The notes: generated by a model from the letters alone, not told the origin. Shown: positions 10,094 through 18,753, numbered from the stretch's first letter. The stretch is 64,000 nucleotides of DNA from Nitrospira sp. (GCA_022226935.1 CP092081.1:2530846-2594845), one strand, 5' to 3'. Program-made: numbers and translations.

Positions 10094-10535
10094 GCCTCAC
10101 TCCATCTTCTCTCCGCACCTGCTTCGCGGAACCGGAATATTCGAAATAGTTGTCTCGCGTCTCGATCACACCCACCTTCACGAGACGTCCCCCCGGAACT
10201 TCATTGACCAAGAGATCCCAAATCAGCAAGACCAAATTCTCTCCGGTGGTCGTTTGTGTCGCAAATTCAGGATCTTTGTTCAAATCCTGATGATCGAAGC
10301 GTCGCACCACAATTCGCTGGACCGCCTCATCGAGCATGGACAGGTCAATCACCTGATGGGTCAGGGGGTCCATTTCGCCCCTCACTGACACGAACACCAC
10401 ATAGTTATGCCCATGTCCATTGGGATTGTTGCACTTGCCAAACGTGGCCCAATTTTCGTCGGACGATAACTGATCGGTATGCAAGCGATGCGCGGCGCAG
10501 AAACGGTAGCGGCGCGTGATGGTGGCTTCAGACAT
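10086..10535 (-). CDS. 6-pyruvoyl-tetrahydropterin synthase / QueD family
   Basis: 149 residues of the T-fold PTPS/QueD family. Zinc-binding histidines are in FCAAHRL and GHGHNY. The catalytic Cys is in [14 protein letters not shown], and the base/acid region includes RFDHQDLN and TTGENL. The family turns dihydroneopterin triphosphate into 6-pyruvoyl-tetrahydropterin (PTPS) or 6-carboxy-tetrahydropterin (QueD, queuosine pathway). The [11 protein letters not shown] form, with folE directly downstream, leaves both options open. No queC, queE or queF is in the window. Ribosome-binding site GGAGAG precedes the ATG. Confidence 0.88.
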   Translation of the reverse strand: MSEATITRRYRFCAAHRLHTDQLSSDENWATFGKCNNPNGHGHNYVVFVSVRGEMDPLTHQVIDLSMLDEAVQRIVVRRFDHQDLNKDPEFATQTTTGENLVLLIWDLLVNEVPGGRLVKVGVIETRDNYFEYSGSAKQVRREDGVRHG

Positions 10536-10572
10536 CCGGGCGACTCTCCAGCAAGATCATCAAAACGAACAA

Positions 10573-10663
10573 GCCGGGAGAGCTACCCGCTAGAGAGGGA
10601 GCCACTCCCGGCCTGATCCGTCACTCAACGAAACATTTGCGCTCCGGTTGGATCACAACCGGA
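10573..10663 (-). terminator. Two hairpins after the IscA-type gene (possible terminator)
   Basis: Just past the stop of the iron-sulfur gene, TCCGGTTG (10643-10650) and CAACCGGA (10656-10663) form a perfect 8-bp stem with a 5-nt loop. A second inverted repeat, GCCGGGAG (10573-10580) / CTCCCGGC (10605-10612), follows. Neither has a T tract, so termination may be partial, which would separate the iron-sulfur genes from the pterin genes downstream. Confidence 0.4.
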
Positions 10664-10669
10664 AGGCTC

Positions 10670-10990
10670 TTACGCACTGAAGGAACTGCCGCAACCACAG
10701 GTGGTCTTGGCTTGCGGATTCTTAATCGAGAAGCCAGACCCTTGCAGGCTGTCGACGTAGTCAACTTCCGCACCTTGCAACAGCGGCGCACTCTGAGAAT
10801 CCATGATGACCTTCACATCACCTTTTTCAATGACCGTGTCGTCATCGGCCATTTTTGACTCAAAGGCCATTCCATACTGATACCCGTGGCAGCCACCGCC
10901 ACGAACATAAATCCTCAGACCGACCACATCTTTTTCCTCGGTCATCAGTTCTTTTATCTTCTGCTCTGCCAATTGCGTAATCGTTACCAT
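10670..10990 (-). CDS. Iron-sulfur cluster carrier, IscA/ErpA (HesB) family
   Basis: A 106-residue A-type carrier with the three conserved cysteines: Cys34 in GGGCHGYQYG and Cys98/Cys100 in CGCGSSF at the C-terminus. These hold an iron-sulfur cluster for transfer to target apo-enzymes. Ribosome-binding site AAGGAGG lies eight bases before the ATG. It is 64 bases downstream of an adrenodoxin-type ferredoxin and nuoF on the same strand, a grouping consistent with cluster delivery to those proteins. Whether it is IscA, ErpA or SufA type cannot be set by eye. Confidence 0.92.
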   Translation of the reverse strand: MVTITQLAEQKIKELMTEEKDVVGLRIYVRGGGCHGYQYGMAFESKMADDDTVIEKGDVKVIMDSQSAPLLQGAEVDYVDSLQGSGFSIKNPQAKTTCGCGSSFSA

Positions 10991-11054
10991 TCGTTGGTCC
11001 TCCTTCTGGTGTGCGTGTTCGGCACGTTATGTTACTTTACCATCTCGCGGGAAC

Positions 11055-11411
11055 TTACGGAAGCCCGGTCCCTTTTTTCCCAAACTGGCTGGACGATGCT
11101 GAGGTAGGTTGCACCCACTTGGTTTCTGGAACGCGAACCACCACATCACCCAATACCTTCGCCTGACAGCCAAGCCGGTGCCACGGCTCCGAGAGGGCTT
11201 CGCGGTCGAGGAGATCCTGTTCGTCAAAATCAATCTCGGACAGGTTCTCTCCGCCCACCTGCACTTCAACCCGGCAGGTCGTACAGGACGCGTTCCCTCC
11301 GCAGTCATGATTGAGTCCAAAACCGAGCACCTTGGCAGCTTCCAGCAAGGTGAGGTTCAGCTCAACCTCCCCACTACGCCCCTCCGGATGGAGAAAACTC
11401 ACGCGCGGCAT
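11055..11411 (-). CDS. 2Fe-2S ferredoxin, adrenodoxin/Isc-Fdx type
   Basis: 118 residues with the 2Fe-2S pattern Cys37-x5-Cys43-x2-Cys46-x35-Cys82 (CGGNASCTTC and RLGCQAKV), the spacing of adrenodoxin-type ferredoxins rather than plant type. The final 20 residues are a polar tail without homology clues. Its ribosome-binding site GAGGAG lies in the 12-base gap after nuoF, so the two are co-expressed. This suggests the ferredoxin exchanges electrons with the NuoF-like NADH-binding subunit, although a role in iron-sulfur assembly with the neighbouring A-type carrier is equally possible. Confidence 0.9.
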   Translation of the reverse strand: MPRVSFLHPEGRSGEVELNLTLLEAAKVLGFGLNHDCGGNASCTTCRVEVQVGGENLSEIDFDEQDLLDREALSEPWHRLGCQAKVLGDVVVRVPETKWVQPTSASSSQFGKKGTGLP

Positions 11412-11423
11412 GTGCCGTCTCCT

Positions 11424-12725
11424 CTACGCCTTCGCGCCGGTCCCAACCTGCGCCGGCTGGAACGGACAACGGTGCATACGAATATGCTCTTCGAACTCAT
11501 GCTGGAATAACCGCAGGCTGCTCTGCACCAGCACGGCGGCACCGGTGATGAGCGTGCAATACCCAGTTCCTTTCACGAAACCGCACAGTTGCAGGAGGGA
11601 GTCCAAATCTTTTTGACTACCCTCTCCCCGCTCAATTTTCTCCACCAGCGTCGCCAGATTGATCGTGCCCATTCGGCAGGGAGGACATTGCCCGCAACTT
11701 TCACCCTTGAAAAAATTCGAATACTTGAGGGTCGCCGCCACCATGCAGGTGGCATCATCAATGACGATGGTCCCGGCCGAACCCAGCCCGGTCCCGGCCT
11801 TCTTGAGCGAATCGAAATCCATCGGCAAATCCAGTTGGTCGGCCGTTACCATCGAGAATGCAGGTCCTCCCGGAAACACCGCCTTGATCTTGCGACCGTT
11901 CGGCACGCCCCCGCCGCACGTTTCGATGAGGTCTCTGATGGTCACGCCCATCGGCATTTCATAGACGCCCGGCCGATTGACCGAACCGCTGAGCGAGAAA
12001 AGCATGGTGCCAGGACATTTCTCAGTCCCCACCTGAGTAAACCATGCCGCGCCATTCTTCAAAATCTGTGGGATATTGCACAAGGTTTCGACGTTGTTCA
12101 CCAATGTGGGCTTGCCGTACAGGCCGAAATCCGTCGGATAAAACGGTGGTTTCTGCCTGGGCATCGCTGGACGGCCTTGCATCGATTCCAACATCGCCGT
12201 CTCTTCTCCGGCCACATAACTGCCGTGACCGGAAAACACCTCCAGCTCCAGATCCACACCCGTGCCGAGAATATTCTTCCCCAACAGACCCCGTTCCCGC
12301 GCCTGGGCAATGGCTTTTCTCAGATTCGCTTCCTCTTCTTCGTACTCATGGTTGACGTAGATATAGGAGGCCTTCGCATTGACTGTTCGAGAGGCGATCA
12401 GACAGCCCTCAATCAACTGATGCGGGATATGCTTGAGGAGGTGACGGTCCTTGAAGGTTCCCGGCTCATGTTCACCGGCATTGCACACAAAGTATCGTTC
12501 CGGCACGCGATGGTTGAGGACCTTGTCCCACTTGATACCGGTTGGAAACCCCGCTCCACCCCGCCCGCGCAGACCGGCCTTCTTGATTTCGCCGACCACA
12601 TCAGCCGGCGTAAGGCCCTTCAGGCACTTTCGCCATGCATCGTAGCCGCCGGTCTTGAGGTAGGGGTCGATTTCCCAGGGCGCCCCATCAAGTTTCTGCA
12701 ATACCCGTGGTTGAGGTAGGGTCAC
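11424..12725 (-). CDS. nuoF: NADH-binding subunit NuoF-like protein, stand-alone
   Basis: 433 residues of the NuoF/Nqo1/HoxF family, which oxidises NADH through FMN and a 4Fe-4S cluster. FMN loop GLRGRGGAGFPTG (51-63), SLBB-like segment in the middle, and cluster cysteines C344-x2-C347-x2-C350 plus C390. The NAD-site block reads NAGEHEPGT (82-90) where relatives usually have NADE; Gly84 replaces the Asp. No nuoE or nuoG adjoins it; instead a ferredoxin gene follows 12 bases later. The start is GTG with AAAGGGA upstream, and a TTGACG-N18-TATAGT promoter lies at 12770-12799. It may serve a complex I encoded elsewhere or an NADH:ferredoxin reaction. Confidence 0.9.
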   Translation of the reverse strand: MTLPQPRVLQKLDGAPWEIDPYLKTGGYDAWRKCLKGLTPADVVGEIKKAGLRGRGGAGFPTGIKWDKVLNHRVPERYFVCNAGEHEPGTFKDRHLLKHIPHQLIEGCLIASRTVNAKASYIYVNHEYEEEEANLRKAIAQARERGLLGKNILGTGVDLELEVFSGHGSYVAGEETAMLESMQGRPAMPRQKPPFYPTDFGLYGKPTLVNNVETLCNIPQILKNGAAWFTQVGTEKCPGTMLFSLSGSVNRPGVYEMPMGVTIRDLIETCGGGVPNGRKIKAVFPGGPAFSMVTADQLDLPMDFDSLKKAGTGLGSAGTIVIDDATCMVAATLKYSNFFKGESCGQCPPCRMGTINLATLVEKIERGEGSQKDLDSLLQLCGFVKGTGYCTLITGAAVLVQSSLRLFQHEFEEHIRMHRCPFQPAQVGTGAKA

Positions 12726-12769
12726 GTTGTTCCCTTTCGGGGGTTACACCCCCAGGTTAGCAGGTAGCT

Positions 12770-12799
12770 ACTATACGGCTGCGCTTTGAGAGCCGTCAA
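12770..12799 (-). promoter_or_regulatory. Sigma-70-type promoter of the nuoF-ferredoxin operon
   Basis: On the minus strand, TTGACG (12799-12794), an 18-bp spacer, then TATAGT (12775-12770). The leader carries a small perfect hairpin (GGGGGT/ACCCCC, 12739-12753) ending just before the AAAGGGA ribosome-binding site, which could affect translation. Confidence 0.6.
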
Positions 12800-12916
12800 G
12801 CCACGTTCGCCTGATTAGGCCTCAATCTCAATCAGTTAGGCCTGATGGACCTATAACAAATTGGCCCAAAGACTCGCCGCGAGGGGCTGAGAACTCACAT
12901 CACAGGTGAGAGCATG

Positions 12917-12957
12917 AAAAAGGGGACTGATCATCCGCTTGGATGACCAATCCCCTT
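12917..12957 (-). terminator. Intrinsic terminator of the norD-like/mdh operon
   Basis: Read on the minus strand, a long stem (AAGGGGATTGGTCATCC with GGATGATCAGTCCCCTT, two internal mismatches) closes on a 4-nt loop, and a run of T follows at 12921-12917. It lies 21 bases after the stop of the membrane-protein gene and gives a clear end to the operon that starts at 18174. Confidence 0.85.
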
Positions 12958-12977
12958 CACGCTGTCCACGCGTAACG

Positions 12978-13565
12978 TTACTTCAAATGGCTCCCTGCGC
13001 CCATAAAGAACAGCATCGGGATGGACAACAGGAAGTTGATCCGCGAAGCATAGAGCGCGGTCTTACCCCACTGAGCCATCTCCGGCGGCGCCGGCGTACC
13101 CTGTGCGGCAGCCGCTACCGCGGCAATCACCTTCTTCTGATTGGGCCAAATGATGCCGTGCACGTTCCCCATCATGATGATGCCAAGGAGCCCACCGATC
13201 CCCAGCGCAATGGCCCCCGTGCCCCCCTTTGAATAAAGGTAGCCATAGAGCACGATACCCGCCAGCACAGTCACCGTGGCCCCATGCCGGAACCAGTTCA
13301 GCGCAGCAGGCATCAGCTTTGGAATGACGATGTTTTTCGTCGGCCCGTCCAAGCTCTTGAGAAAGCCCGCATTGATCAGGTTGAAGAAATACAACAGCCC
13401 GATCCAGGTGATGCCCGCCAAAAAGTGGACCCAGCGGACAACCAGACCGAACCAATCGGCCTCGCCCGCTCCCACCCCGGCCATACCCAGATAGACGACT
13501 ATCAATCCGACAGCAAGCGCAAGCCCTGCGCCCAATGTCTGATACGGATCCTCGAGAAATTTCAT
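12978..13565 (-). CDS. Membrane protein resembling the urate-oxidase (PuuD) N-terminal domain
   Basis: 195 residues with about four to five hydrophobic helices. These include GLALAVGLIVVYLGMAGVG near the N-terminus, WVHFLAGITWIGLLYFFNL, a GATVTVLAGIVLYGYLY helix, and a C-terminal helix ending FFMGAG. WVHFLAGITWIGLLYFFN and GNVHGIIWPNQKKVI match the family pattern of the integral-membrane N-terminal part of PuuD-type urate hydroxylases, whose conserved histidines could bind heme. The C-terminal cytochrome c domain of true PuuD is absent and no purine-degradation gene is nearby. A heme or quinone-linked membrane role is plausible but unproven. Last gene of its operon. Confidence 0.7.
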   Translation of the reverse strand: MKFLEDPYQTLGAGLALAVGLIVVYLGMAGVGAGEADWFGLVVRWVHFLAGITWIGLLYFFNLINAGFLKSLDGPTKNIVIPKLMPAALNWFRHGATVTVLAGIVLYGYLYSKGGTGAIALGIGGLLGIIMMGNVHGIIWPNQKKVIAAVAAAAQGTPAPPEMAQWGKTALYASRINFLLSIPMLFFMGAGSHLK

Positions 13566-13667
13566 ACGCCCCCCAACTGTAACGGTTTACTGCCAACCAC
13601 GTTCTCTACTGCAGGCTGCCGAGCCTTGTCAAGCAACCTGCCATCCTGGCTGTTTTGGTGGGGCCAC

Positions 13668-14609
13668 CTATGCCGTCAACAAACGATCAACCACACCGCA
13701 CAGGTCCCGCACCGCATCGGAGGAGGCTTGCAGCGCCGTCCGTTCCTCAGCTGTCAGATCATATTCCACAATGGACTCTCCACCGCCCCGGCCCAGCCTG
13801 ACCGGCACGCCGACGATGACATCCTTGAGGCCGTATTCACCCTCGCACAATATTGCGCAGGGGAGCACTCGCTTCTGATCCTTCATGATCGCCTCGACCA
13901 TATCAACCGCTGCGGCAGACGGCGCATAAAATGCGCTGCCGGTCTTCAGGAGACCGACGATTTCGGCTCCGCCGTCCTGCGTACGTTTGATCAAGGCTGA
14001 GAGCCGCTCCGGTGACAACCGGTCCGTAATAGGCTTGCCTGCCACAGTCGTGTGGCGAACCAGCGGCACCATGGTATCTCCGTGACCACCCAACACCATC
14101 GCCTCCACATCCGTCCCCGGCACATCGAGTTCCTCCGCGACAAACGACCGTAGCCGGGCCGTGTCCAACACGCCTGCCATGCCGAGTACGCGCGACTTCG
14201 GCAGCCCGCTGACCTTTCGTGCCACATGCACCATGGCGTCCAAAGGATTCGTCACCAGGATCAACATGATGTTCGGTGAACGTGACACCAATTCCTGCAC
14301 CACCGTCTTCACGATTTTGGCATTGGTGCCCAGGAGTTCATCCCGGCTCATGCCCGGCTTTCTGGGAATCCCCGACGTAATAACCGCGATGGACGACCCG
14401 GCCGTCTCGTCATATCCGTTCGTCCCGACCACGCGGGTGCTGTATCCGCAGACGGGGCCGGCTTGGGTGATATCCAGCGCTTTCCCTTGTGGAATTCCCG
14501 GCACGATGTCGACCAGCACGACATCATAGGCATTCTTTTCTGCCAACCGCTGCGCGGCCGTTCCACCCACATTCCCCGCGCCCACCACTGTGATCTTTGG
14601 TCGTCCCAT
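13668..14609 (-). CDS. mdh: Malate dehydrogenase (LDH-like type)
   Basis: 313 residues. The NAD-binding Rossmann motif is [12 protein letters not shown], and the acidic residue choosing NAD is in [10 protein letters not shown]. The substrate loop [14 protein letters not shown] has the malate-specific arginine, and the catalytic His is in [12 protein letters not shown]. It interconverts malate and oxaloacetate in the (reductive) TCA cycle. The frame runs up to 14651, but the ATG at 14609 has GAGGTGG six bases upstream and begins the canonical strand. It lies between a 136-residue hypothetical gene and the membrane protein in one operon. Confidence 0.95.
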   Translation of the reverse strand: MGRPKITVVGAGNVGGTAAQRLAEKNAYDVVLVDIVPGIPQGKALDITQAGPVCGYSTRVVGTNGYDETAGSSIAVITSGIPRKPGMSRDELLGTNAKIVKTVVQELVSRSPNIMLILVTNPLDAMVHVARKVSGLPKSRVLGMAGVLDTARLRSFVAEELDVPGTDVEAMVLGGHGDTMVPLVRHTTVAGKPITDRLSPERLSALIKRTQDGGAEIVGLLKTGSAFYAPSAAAVDMVEAIMKDQKRVLPCAILCEGEYGLKDVIVGVPVRLGRGGGESIVEYDLTAEERTALQASSDAVRDLCGVVDRLLTA

Positions 14610-14681
14610 TATTTCCACCTCGTGAAGCGTGAACAGTGAAACCTCAGGCACGAAGTCGCCATCGCACCTGCCTCACACGTT

Positions 14682-15092
14682 TCACGCCGGTTCGTGACCC
14701 GTCCAGCCGCCGACCTTAAAATTGATCGTGCAGACAAAATTATCCCCGTCATAGAAATTCACTTTAATTTTCTTTTTGCCGTACTTCGCTGCGAGAAATT
14801 CTTCGGGCGCATCCACTAATGCCTGATACCCGCCTGGCGGGTATTCACCCAGCTCGTGAAACACCACGATCATGCCGGCTTTCACTTCCTCCAAAATTTT
14901 GGCGGTGCACCGCGGATAGATTTCCCAAAACTTGGCGTCAATGGCTTCTCGCGTGGGCTCCGGACGCTCTTCGCCGGGCTTGAAGTCTCGATTCGCAAAC
15001 TTGGCCTGCCGCCGAACATAGGGATACTGATGCCCCGTGAACAGTTTATAAAGCCAGGGCGGCACGGTCGGTCGGGGAGGCTGCTCAATCAT
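14682..15092 (-). CDS. Conserved-looking hypothetical protein between norD-like gene and mdh
   Basis: A 136-residue soluble protein with no signal peptide or membrane helix. The N-terminus is proline-rich (PPRPTVPPWLYKLF), the middle is helical (AIDAKFWEIYPRCTAKILEEV), and the C-terminus looks like a small beta fold (KKIKVNFYDGDNFVCTINFKVGGW). I do not recognise a family. A GGAG lies nine bases before the ATG. It is 43 bases downstream of the NorD-like gene and 72 bases upstream of mdh, all on one strand, so it probably shares their expression. Confidence 0.65.
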   Translation of the reverse strand: MIEQPPRPTVPPWLYKLFTGHQYPYVRRQAKFANRDFKPGEERPEPTREAIDAKFWEIYPRCTAKILEEVKAGMIVVFHELGEYPPGGYQALVDAPEEFLAAKYGKKKIKVNFYDGDNFVCTINFKVGGWTGHEPA

Positions 15093-15135
15093 GGTTCGTA
15101 TGCTCCAATGCTGAAGAGGCCTTATGCACGACGGG

Positions 15136-18100
15136 TCAGGCCGTCAGCCGATGGTAAATCCTTGGGAGCTTCTCCGGCAACCCCTCCACCCGATCAATCA
15201 CCACATAGCGCACATCCCCGTACATCCGTCGCAGATAAGGATCCGCCTGCTTGTCGATCGTGATACAGACCGGTTCAATCCCGCTCGCCCGGGCTTCCCG
15301 CAGAGCCATGCGTGTATCTTCCAAGGAATAGTCGTCCTTGTATCCATCATCCAACGGACGGCCGTCGCTGATCATGACCAACAATCGCGTTCTTGCCTGA
15401 CGAGCAAGCAGCTTCGTCGTCGCATGCCGAATGGCCGCGCCATCGCGATTCTGCTGCAATGGAACCATGCCCCCCAGTTTCGCGCCCGCCCGTCCGGTCA
15501 CCAGCTCGTCAAAATCTTTGACCGCGACGAAATCCACCTGATGGCGCCCCTGCCCGGAATAGCCATAGACGGCAAATTGGTCCCCGATCGCAGAGAGCGC
15601 TTCGCAGAGCAGCACTAACCCCTGCTTTTCGATATCGATGATTCTCCGTCCCTGTTCAACCTGACGGCTGGTGGACCCGCTGAGATCGACCAAAAACGCC
15701 GCGGCCACCTCGCGCTCTCGCTTCTCTCGCCTCACATAGATCCGTTCCGACGGCTCAATACCCGCTTGCAGATCTGCTAGACGGCCGATAACGGCATCCA
15801 TATCCAGATCTTCACCATCCAATTGGCCGGGTACGCGCCGTAATCCCGGAGGGCGCAGGCTTTCGAAATAGCGGCGCAGAAGCGCGACCGGACCACGCTG
15901 CGCCGCCAAGGTCTCTTCCACAAAATCCGACGACCCTTCGACCGCGTCCCGCTCGACCACACGACACCAATTCATCCGATAGTCCTGAATGGCGGCATCC
16001 CATTCACGATAACGAACCGCCTTGACTGTGTCGGACGTTTCATCTTCAGACCGCATCCCCTCGCCTTCGACCGCCAACATCTCTTCGACCAGCGAGGGCT
16101 GTCGTCGACCCGGCACTAACATCTCTTGAGACATCTGCTGCGAACGCGCCGTACCGGCACCGGATGATCCGCCTGAATCACCAGCTAGACCAGCTCCGCC
16201 TTCACGATCTCCTTGACCGGACGCAGGACTCTGTTCAGGCGCAGATTCAGTGCGGTCTCGCACCAGATTGGGGTCCATTGCCCCACGATAGTCCCAATTA
16301 TCCATTGGACGGTACGTGTCGGAAAGATCCTCCGAAGCCTTTGGCGCAGGAATGGACTGTTCGAGCGCATTCGCCTCGTCTGAGTTTGGAATGGCCTCGC
16401 GACGGATGGCCAATAACTCGTCCATCGAGACATAGAGACGGTCGGCCAATCGCACTGCCTCTTCCGCAGTGGCCAACGGATGGAAGATGCTTTGACAGAG
16501 GCTCCAGAGGTGAGTGATCTCATGCTTGAGCGCGTCAGGAAGCGGCAGGGAACCGGCATCGTCGACCGTGGAGAAGAGCAGGAGCTGATCGACGATCAAT
16601 TCGCGCACCGTCATGCCATGCGCCAAACTTCGCACCTGCACCGCATCTTTGGCGATCACGGCTAAATCCCGGCTCAGGCCCGGATATTCGCGACGCAGCA
16701 AGTATTCGACGCGGGCATCTTCGACGAGCGCCCAGAGATCGCGGATAAGCCCTGGCTGAGGATACCGTGCGAACATATCACCCAAGGTACGGACTTCACG
16801 CGAGGCCTTGCGTCCATAACGTTGCGTCAAATCCTCACTGAGGTTTTGCAAATGGGCGAGGGGTACATCGAAGGTGCCAAACTCCAAATGTCCCGCCTCG
16901 TGCGCGGCCATGACCATGTAGAGACGGACATTCTCATCATGAGTCGGGTGCCGCCTGACGAGCGACGGCAATCCGATGCTCCGCCCATCGTCACTGACCG
17001 TGGCACGCACCATCGGCTGCGCTGATTCGAGCGAGTCGGGCAAATCGTAGATCTGCAGATCGCGGCCGCAGAGGGCCTGAGCAAATAACTTGACCCGCCT
17101 GGCGATCTGCCGCAACGGCACGCCGCTCATGGCCTGCGACAAGGCGCCCAATGCTTTTTCGGACTCCATGCCAAAGTATGCGCGGCCCCCTTCCACGTTG
17201 TACTCCAGCACGTCCATCCCGGAGGCAAACCAGGACTGAAACTTCTGTTGCGCTCCTTCACCTGATCCAATCAATCCGACCAATTCAGGGCAACGGCGAA
17301 TATAGGCTAAGGCCGTCTCGGCATCGCGCTCAGCCAGTATCAGGCCGTATTGCAGGACCTGCCTCCGCCATTCATCAGTCGGGAGACCACGGAGGATCGA
17401 AGGGGCTTCTGCGAGGACCGCAATACCCATCTCCGGCGACCGCTCGGCGATGTGCGCTCCGACGCGAATGACTTGGTGACGTGATGTCTGATCGGGAATA
17501 TCCCCAAGAATGCCGGGACTCGTCCGGAAGAATTCCAACGCTCCCAGATAGTCGGGCTTGCCGAGGCTATTGTCGACAATGAGCGTCATCCCGAACTGCA
17601 TCCAGGCTCGAACGGTATCGAGGGAGAGCACGCGAGCGACGGCAGGAATCTGACGGATATACTCCACCGCCAAGGCAAAATCGGTCTCTGACAACTCACA
17701 GGCCAGTTCCATCCACCTCGGCCAGTCGACTGGGAGCAGAACGGGCACCACTTCCGGCGCAATCCGAATAAATTCCACCGCCACATTGGCCTGGCGGTCG
17801 GCCAACTCCAAACCGGCAGCCAATACGACGGCTCGCTGAGGTGGATCGAGCAGACCCAGCAGGAGAGGACTCTCTTTGAAAAACCGTAATGCCAACGCCC
17901 CCGAATCAGCCGCGATGGCGACTCCCAGATCGAGCCATGGCAACACCTCGGCAAGCAATCCCCGGCGCTGCAATTCCAGCAAAGCCTCGATCGCACCCCT
18001 GGCCGCTTTTGGCGCAGCGTCCGTGAGTTCCTCGAGCAATAGCCACACCCCTGCCGGCGCATCCGGTCTGGTAGCCGACGCGGCAATAGCGTCGACCAGC

Positions 18101-18174
18101 GCTGTAGCGGAACCCGGCCCGAGTTGGTCGGCCAGCCGCTCGATAAGTTGTGGGAAGGAGTGCCCGGGTGCCAT
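15136..18174 (-). CDS. NorD/CbbO-like VWA protein with N-terminal helical repeats and HEAGH motif
   Basis: A 1012-residue protein. Residues about 85-330 contain six or more tandem repeats of about 38 residues (for example EYIRQIPAVARVL, EFFRTSPGILGDI, AYIRRCPELVGLI), forming a helical solenoid. Then HEAGH (425-429) followed about 60 residues later by LVEDARVEYLL, a zinc-site-like pair; a low-complexity acidic and glycine linker (about 600-690); and a C-terminal VWA domain with MIDAS DLSGS (830-834). NorD and CbbO work with a MoxR-type ATPase (NorQ/CbbQ) to insert metals or remodel enzymes; a CbbQ-like gene lies at 20954-21793. The frame runs to 18264, but the promoter at 18205-18233 lies inside that extension, which favours ATG 18174. 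Confidence 0.85.
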   Translation of the reverse strand: MAPGHSFPQLIERLADQLGPGSATALVDAIAASATRPDAPAGVWLLLEELTDAAPKAARGAIEALLELQRRGLLAEVLPWLDLGVAIAADSGALALRFFKESPLLLGLLDPPQRAVVLAAGLELADRQANVAVEFIRIAPEVVPVLLPVDWPRWMELACELSETDFALAVEYIRQIPAVARVLSLDTVRAWMQFGMTLIVDNSLGKPDYLGALEFFRTSPGILGDIPDQTSRHQVIRVGAHIAERSPEMGIAVLAEAPSILRGLPTDEWRRQVLQYGLILAERDAETALAYIRRCPELVGLIGSGEGAQQKFQSWFASGMDVLEYNVEGGRAYFGMESEKALGALSQAMSGVPLRQIARRVKLFAQALCGRDLQIYDLPDSLESAQPMVRATVSDDGRSIGLPSLVRRHPTHDENVRLYMVMAAHEAGHLEFGTFDVPLAHLQNLSEDLTQRYGRKASREVRTLGDMFARYPQPGLIRDLWALVEDARVEYLLRREYPGLSRDLAVIAKDAVQVRSLAHGMTVRELIVDQLLLFSTVDDAGSLPLPDALKHEITHLWSLCQSIFHPLATAEEAVRLADRLYVSMDELLAIRREAIPNSDEANALEQSIPAPKASEDLSDTYRPMDNWDYRGAMDPNLVRDRTESAPEQSPASGQGDREGGAGLAGDSGGSSGAGTARSQQMSQEMLVPGRRQPSLVEEMLAVEGEGMRSEDETSDTVKAVRYREWDAAIQDYRMNWCRVVERDAVEGSSDFVEETLAAQRGPVALLRRYFESLRPPGLRRVPGQLDGEDLDMDAVIGRLADLQAGIEPSERIYVRREKREREVAAAFLVDLSGSTSRQVEQGRRIIDIEKQGLVLLCEALSAIGDQFAVYGYSGQGRHQVDFVAVKDFDELVTGRAGAKLGGMVPLQQNRDGAAIRHATTKLLARQARTRLLVMISDGRPLDDGYKDDYSLEDTRMALREARASGIEPVCITIDKQADPYLRRMYGDVRYVVIDRVEGLPEKLPRIYHRLTA

Positions 18175-18204
18175 TCCTGTGTTCCATTTTGAGGGAAGTG
18201 GTGG

Positions 18205-18233
18205 ATTGTAAAGGACACAATTTCGCTTGTAAA
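18205..18233 (-). promoter_or_regulatory. Sigma-70-type promoter of the norD-like gene
   Basis: On the minus strand TTTACA (18233-18228), exactly 17 bp, then TACAAT (18210-18205). Transcription would start near 18198, leaving a leader of about 24 bases before ATG 18174 and ruling out the longer start at 18264. Confidence 0.65.
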
Positions 18234-18306
18234 CTGTGTCTTCGCAGGCGGGACCACCGGACACCGATCGATTTTTTCAGTAGAACATTGTCACGCGAGG
18301 AGCGGA

Positions 18307-18753
18307 ATGGCTGAGCCGAGCAAAGAAAGTCTCGAGAAGATGCGGAAGTATGTCAAGGGCTTTGCCGAGAAGAGCGGCACGGCCATGCACCCGAATCCTG
18401 CCGTGACCAACGCCGTCGTGCTGGGGTTAGCCGCGCACGTCGATGAGTTGGGAAAGCCGCTCTGTCCCTGTAATTTCTATCCGGACAAACAAGCCGAGGC
18501 CAAGCTGCGTCGCTGGATGTGCGCGTGCGACGAAATGCAGATCTATAAATATTGTCATTGCCTGCTCTTTGTCCGTGAAGACGGCATGCCGATTACCGAG
18601 TATTTGCCGGAAGATCATGAAGGCCGCCAATGTTATGGCCTCATTACCGATCCGACCCCCGACAAAGGCCGAGCGCTTCGCCACAAAGCGTTGCCCATGG
18701 CACCGAAGGTGCCGGATGCCCCCGCGACTCCGGATTCCTCAACGCAATCGTGA
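18307..18753 (+). CDS. ftrB: Ferredoxin:thioredoxin reductase catalytic subunit
   Basis: 148 residues with the full six-cysteine signature CPC-x16-CxC-x8-CHC: Cys53, 55, 72, 74, 83 and 85, around LCPCNFYPDKQ, MCACDEMQIY and KYCHCLL. The family couples a 4Fe-4S cluster to a redox disulfide to pass electrons from ferredoxin to thioredoxin. The small variable subunit (FtrA) is not adjacent, as is usual outside plants and cyanobacteria. The last 30 residues form a proline- and alanine-rich tail. GAGGAG precedes the ATG. The stop overlaps the next start (GTGA), so it is translationally coupled to the M28 peptidase gene. Confidence 0.95.
   Translation: MAEPSKESLEKMRKYVKGFAEKSGTAMHPNPAVTNAVVLGLAAHVDELGKPLCPCNFYPDKQAEAKLRRWMCACDEMQIYKYCHCLLFVREDGMPITEYLPEDHEGRQCYGLITDPTPDKGRALRHKALPMAPKVPDAPATPDSSTQS

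Noticed and set aside
11589-12719. 376-codon plus-strand frame
   Set aside because: It is antisense to nuoF, whose motifs are all intact.
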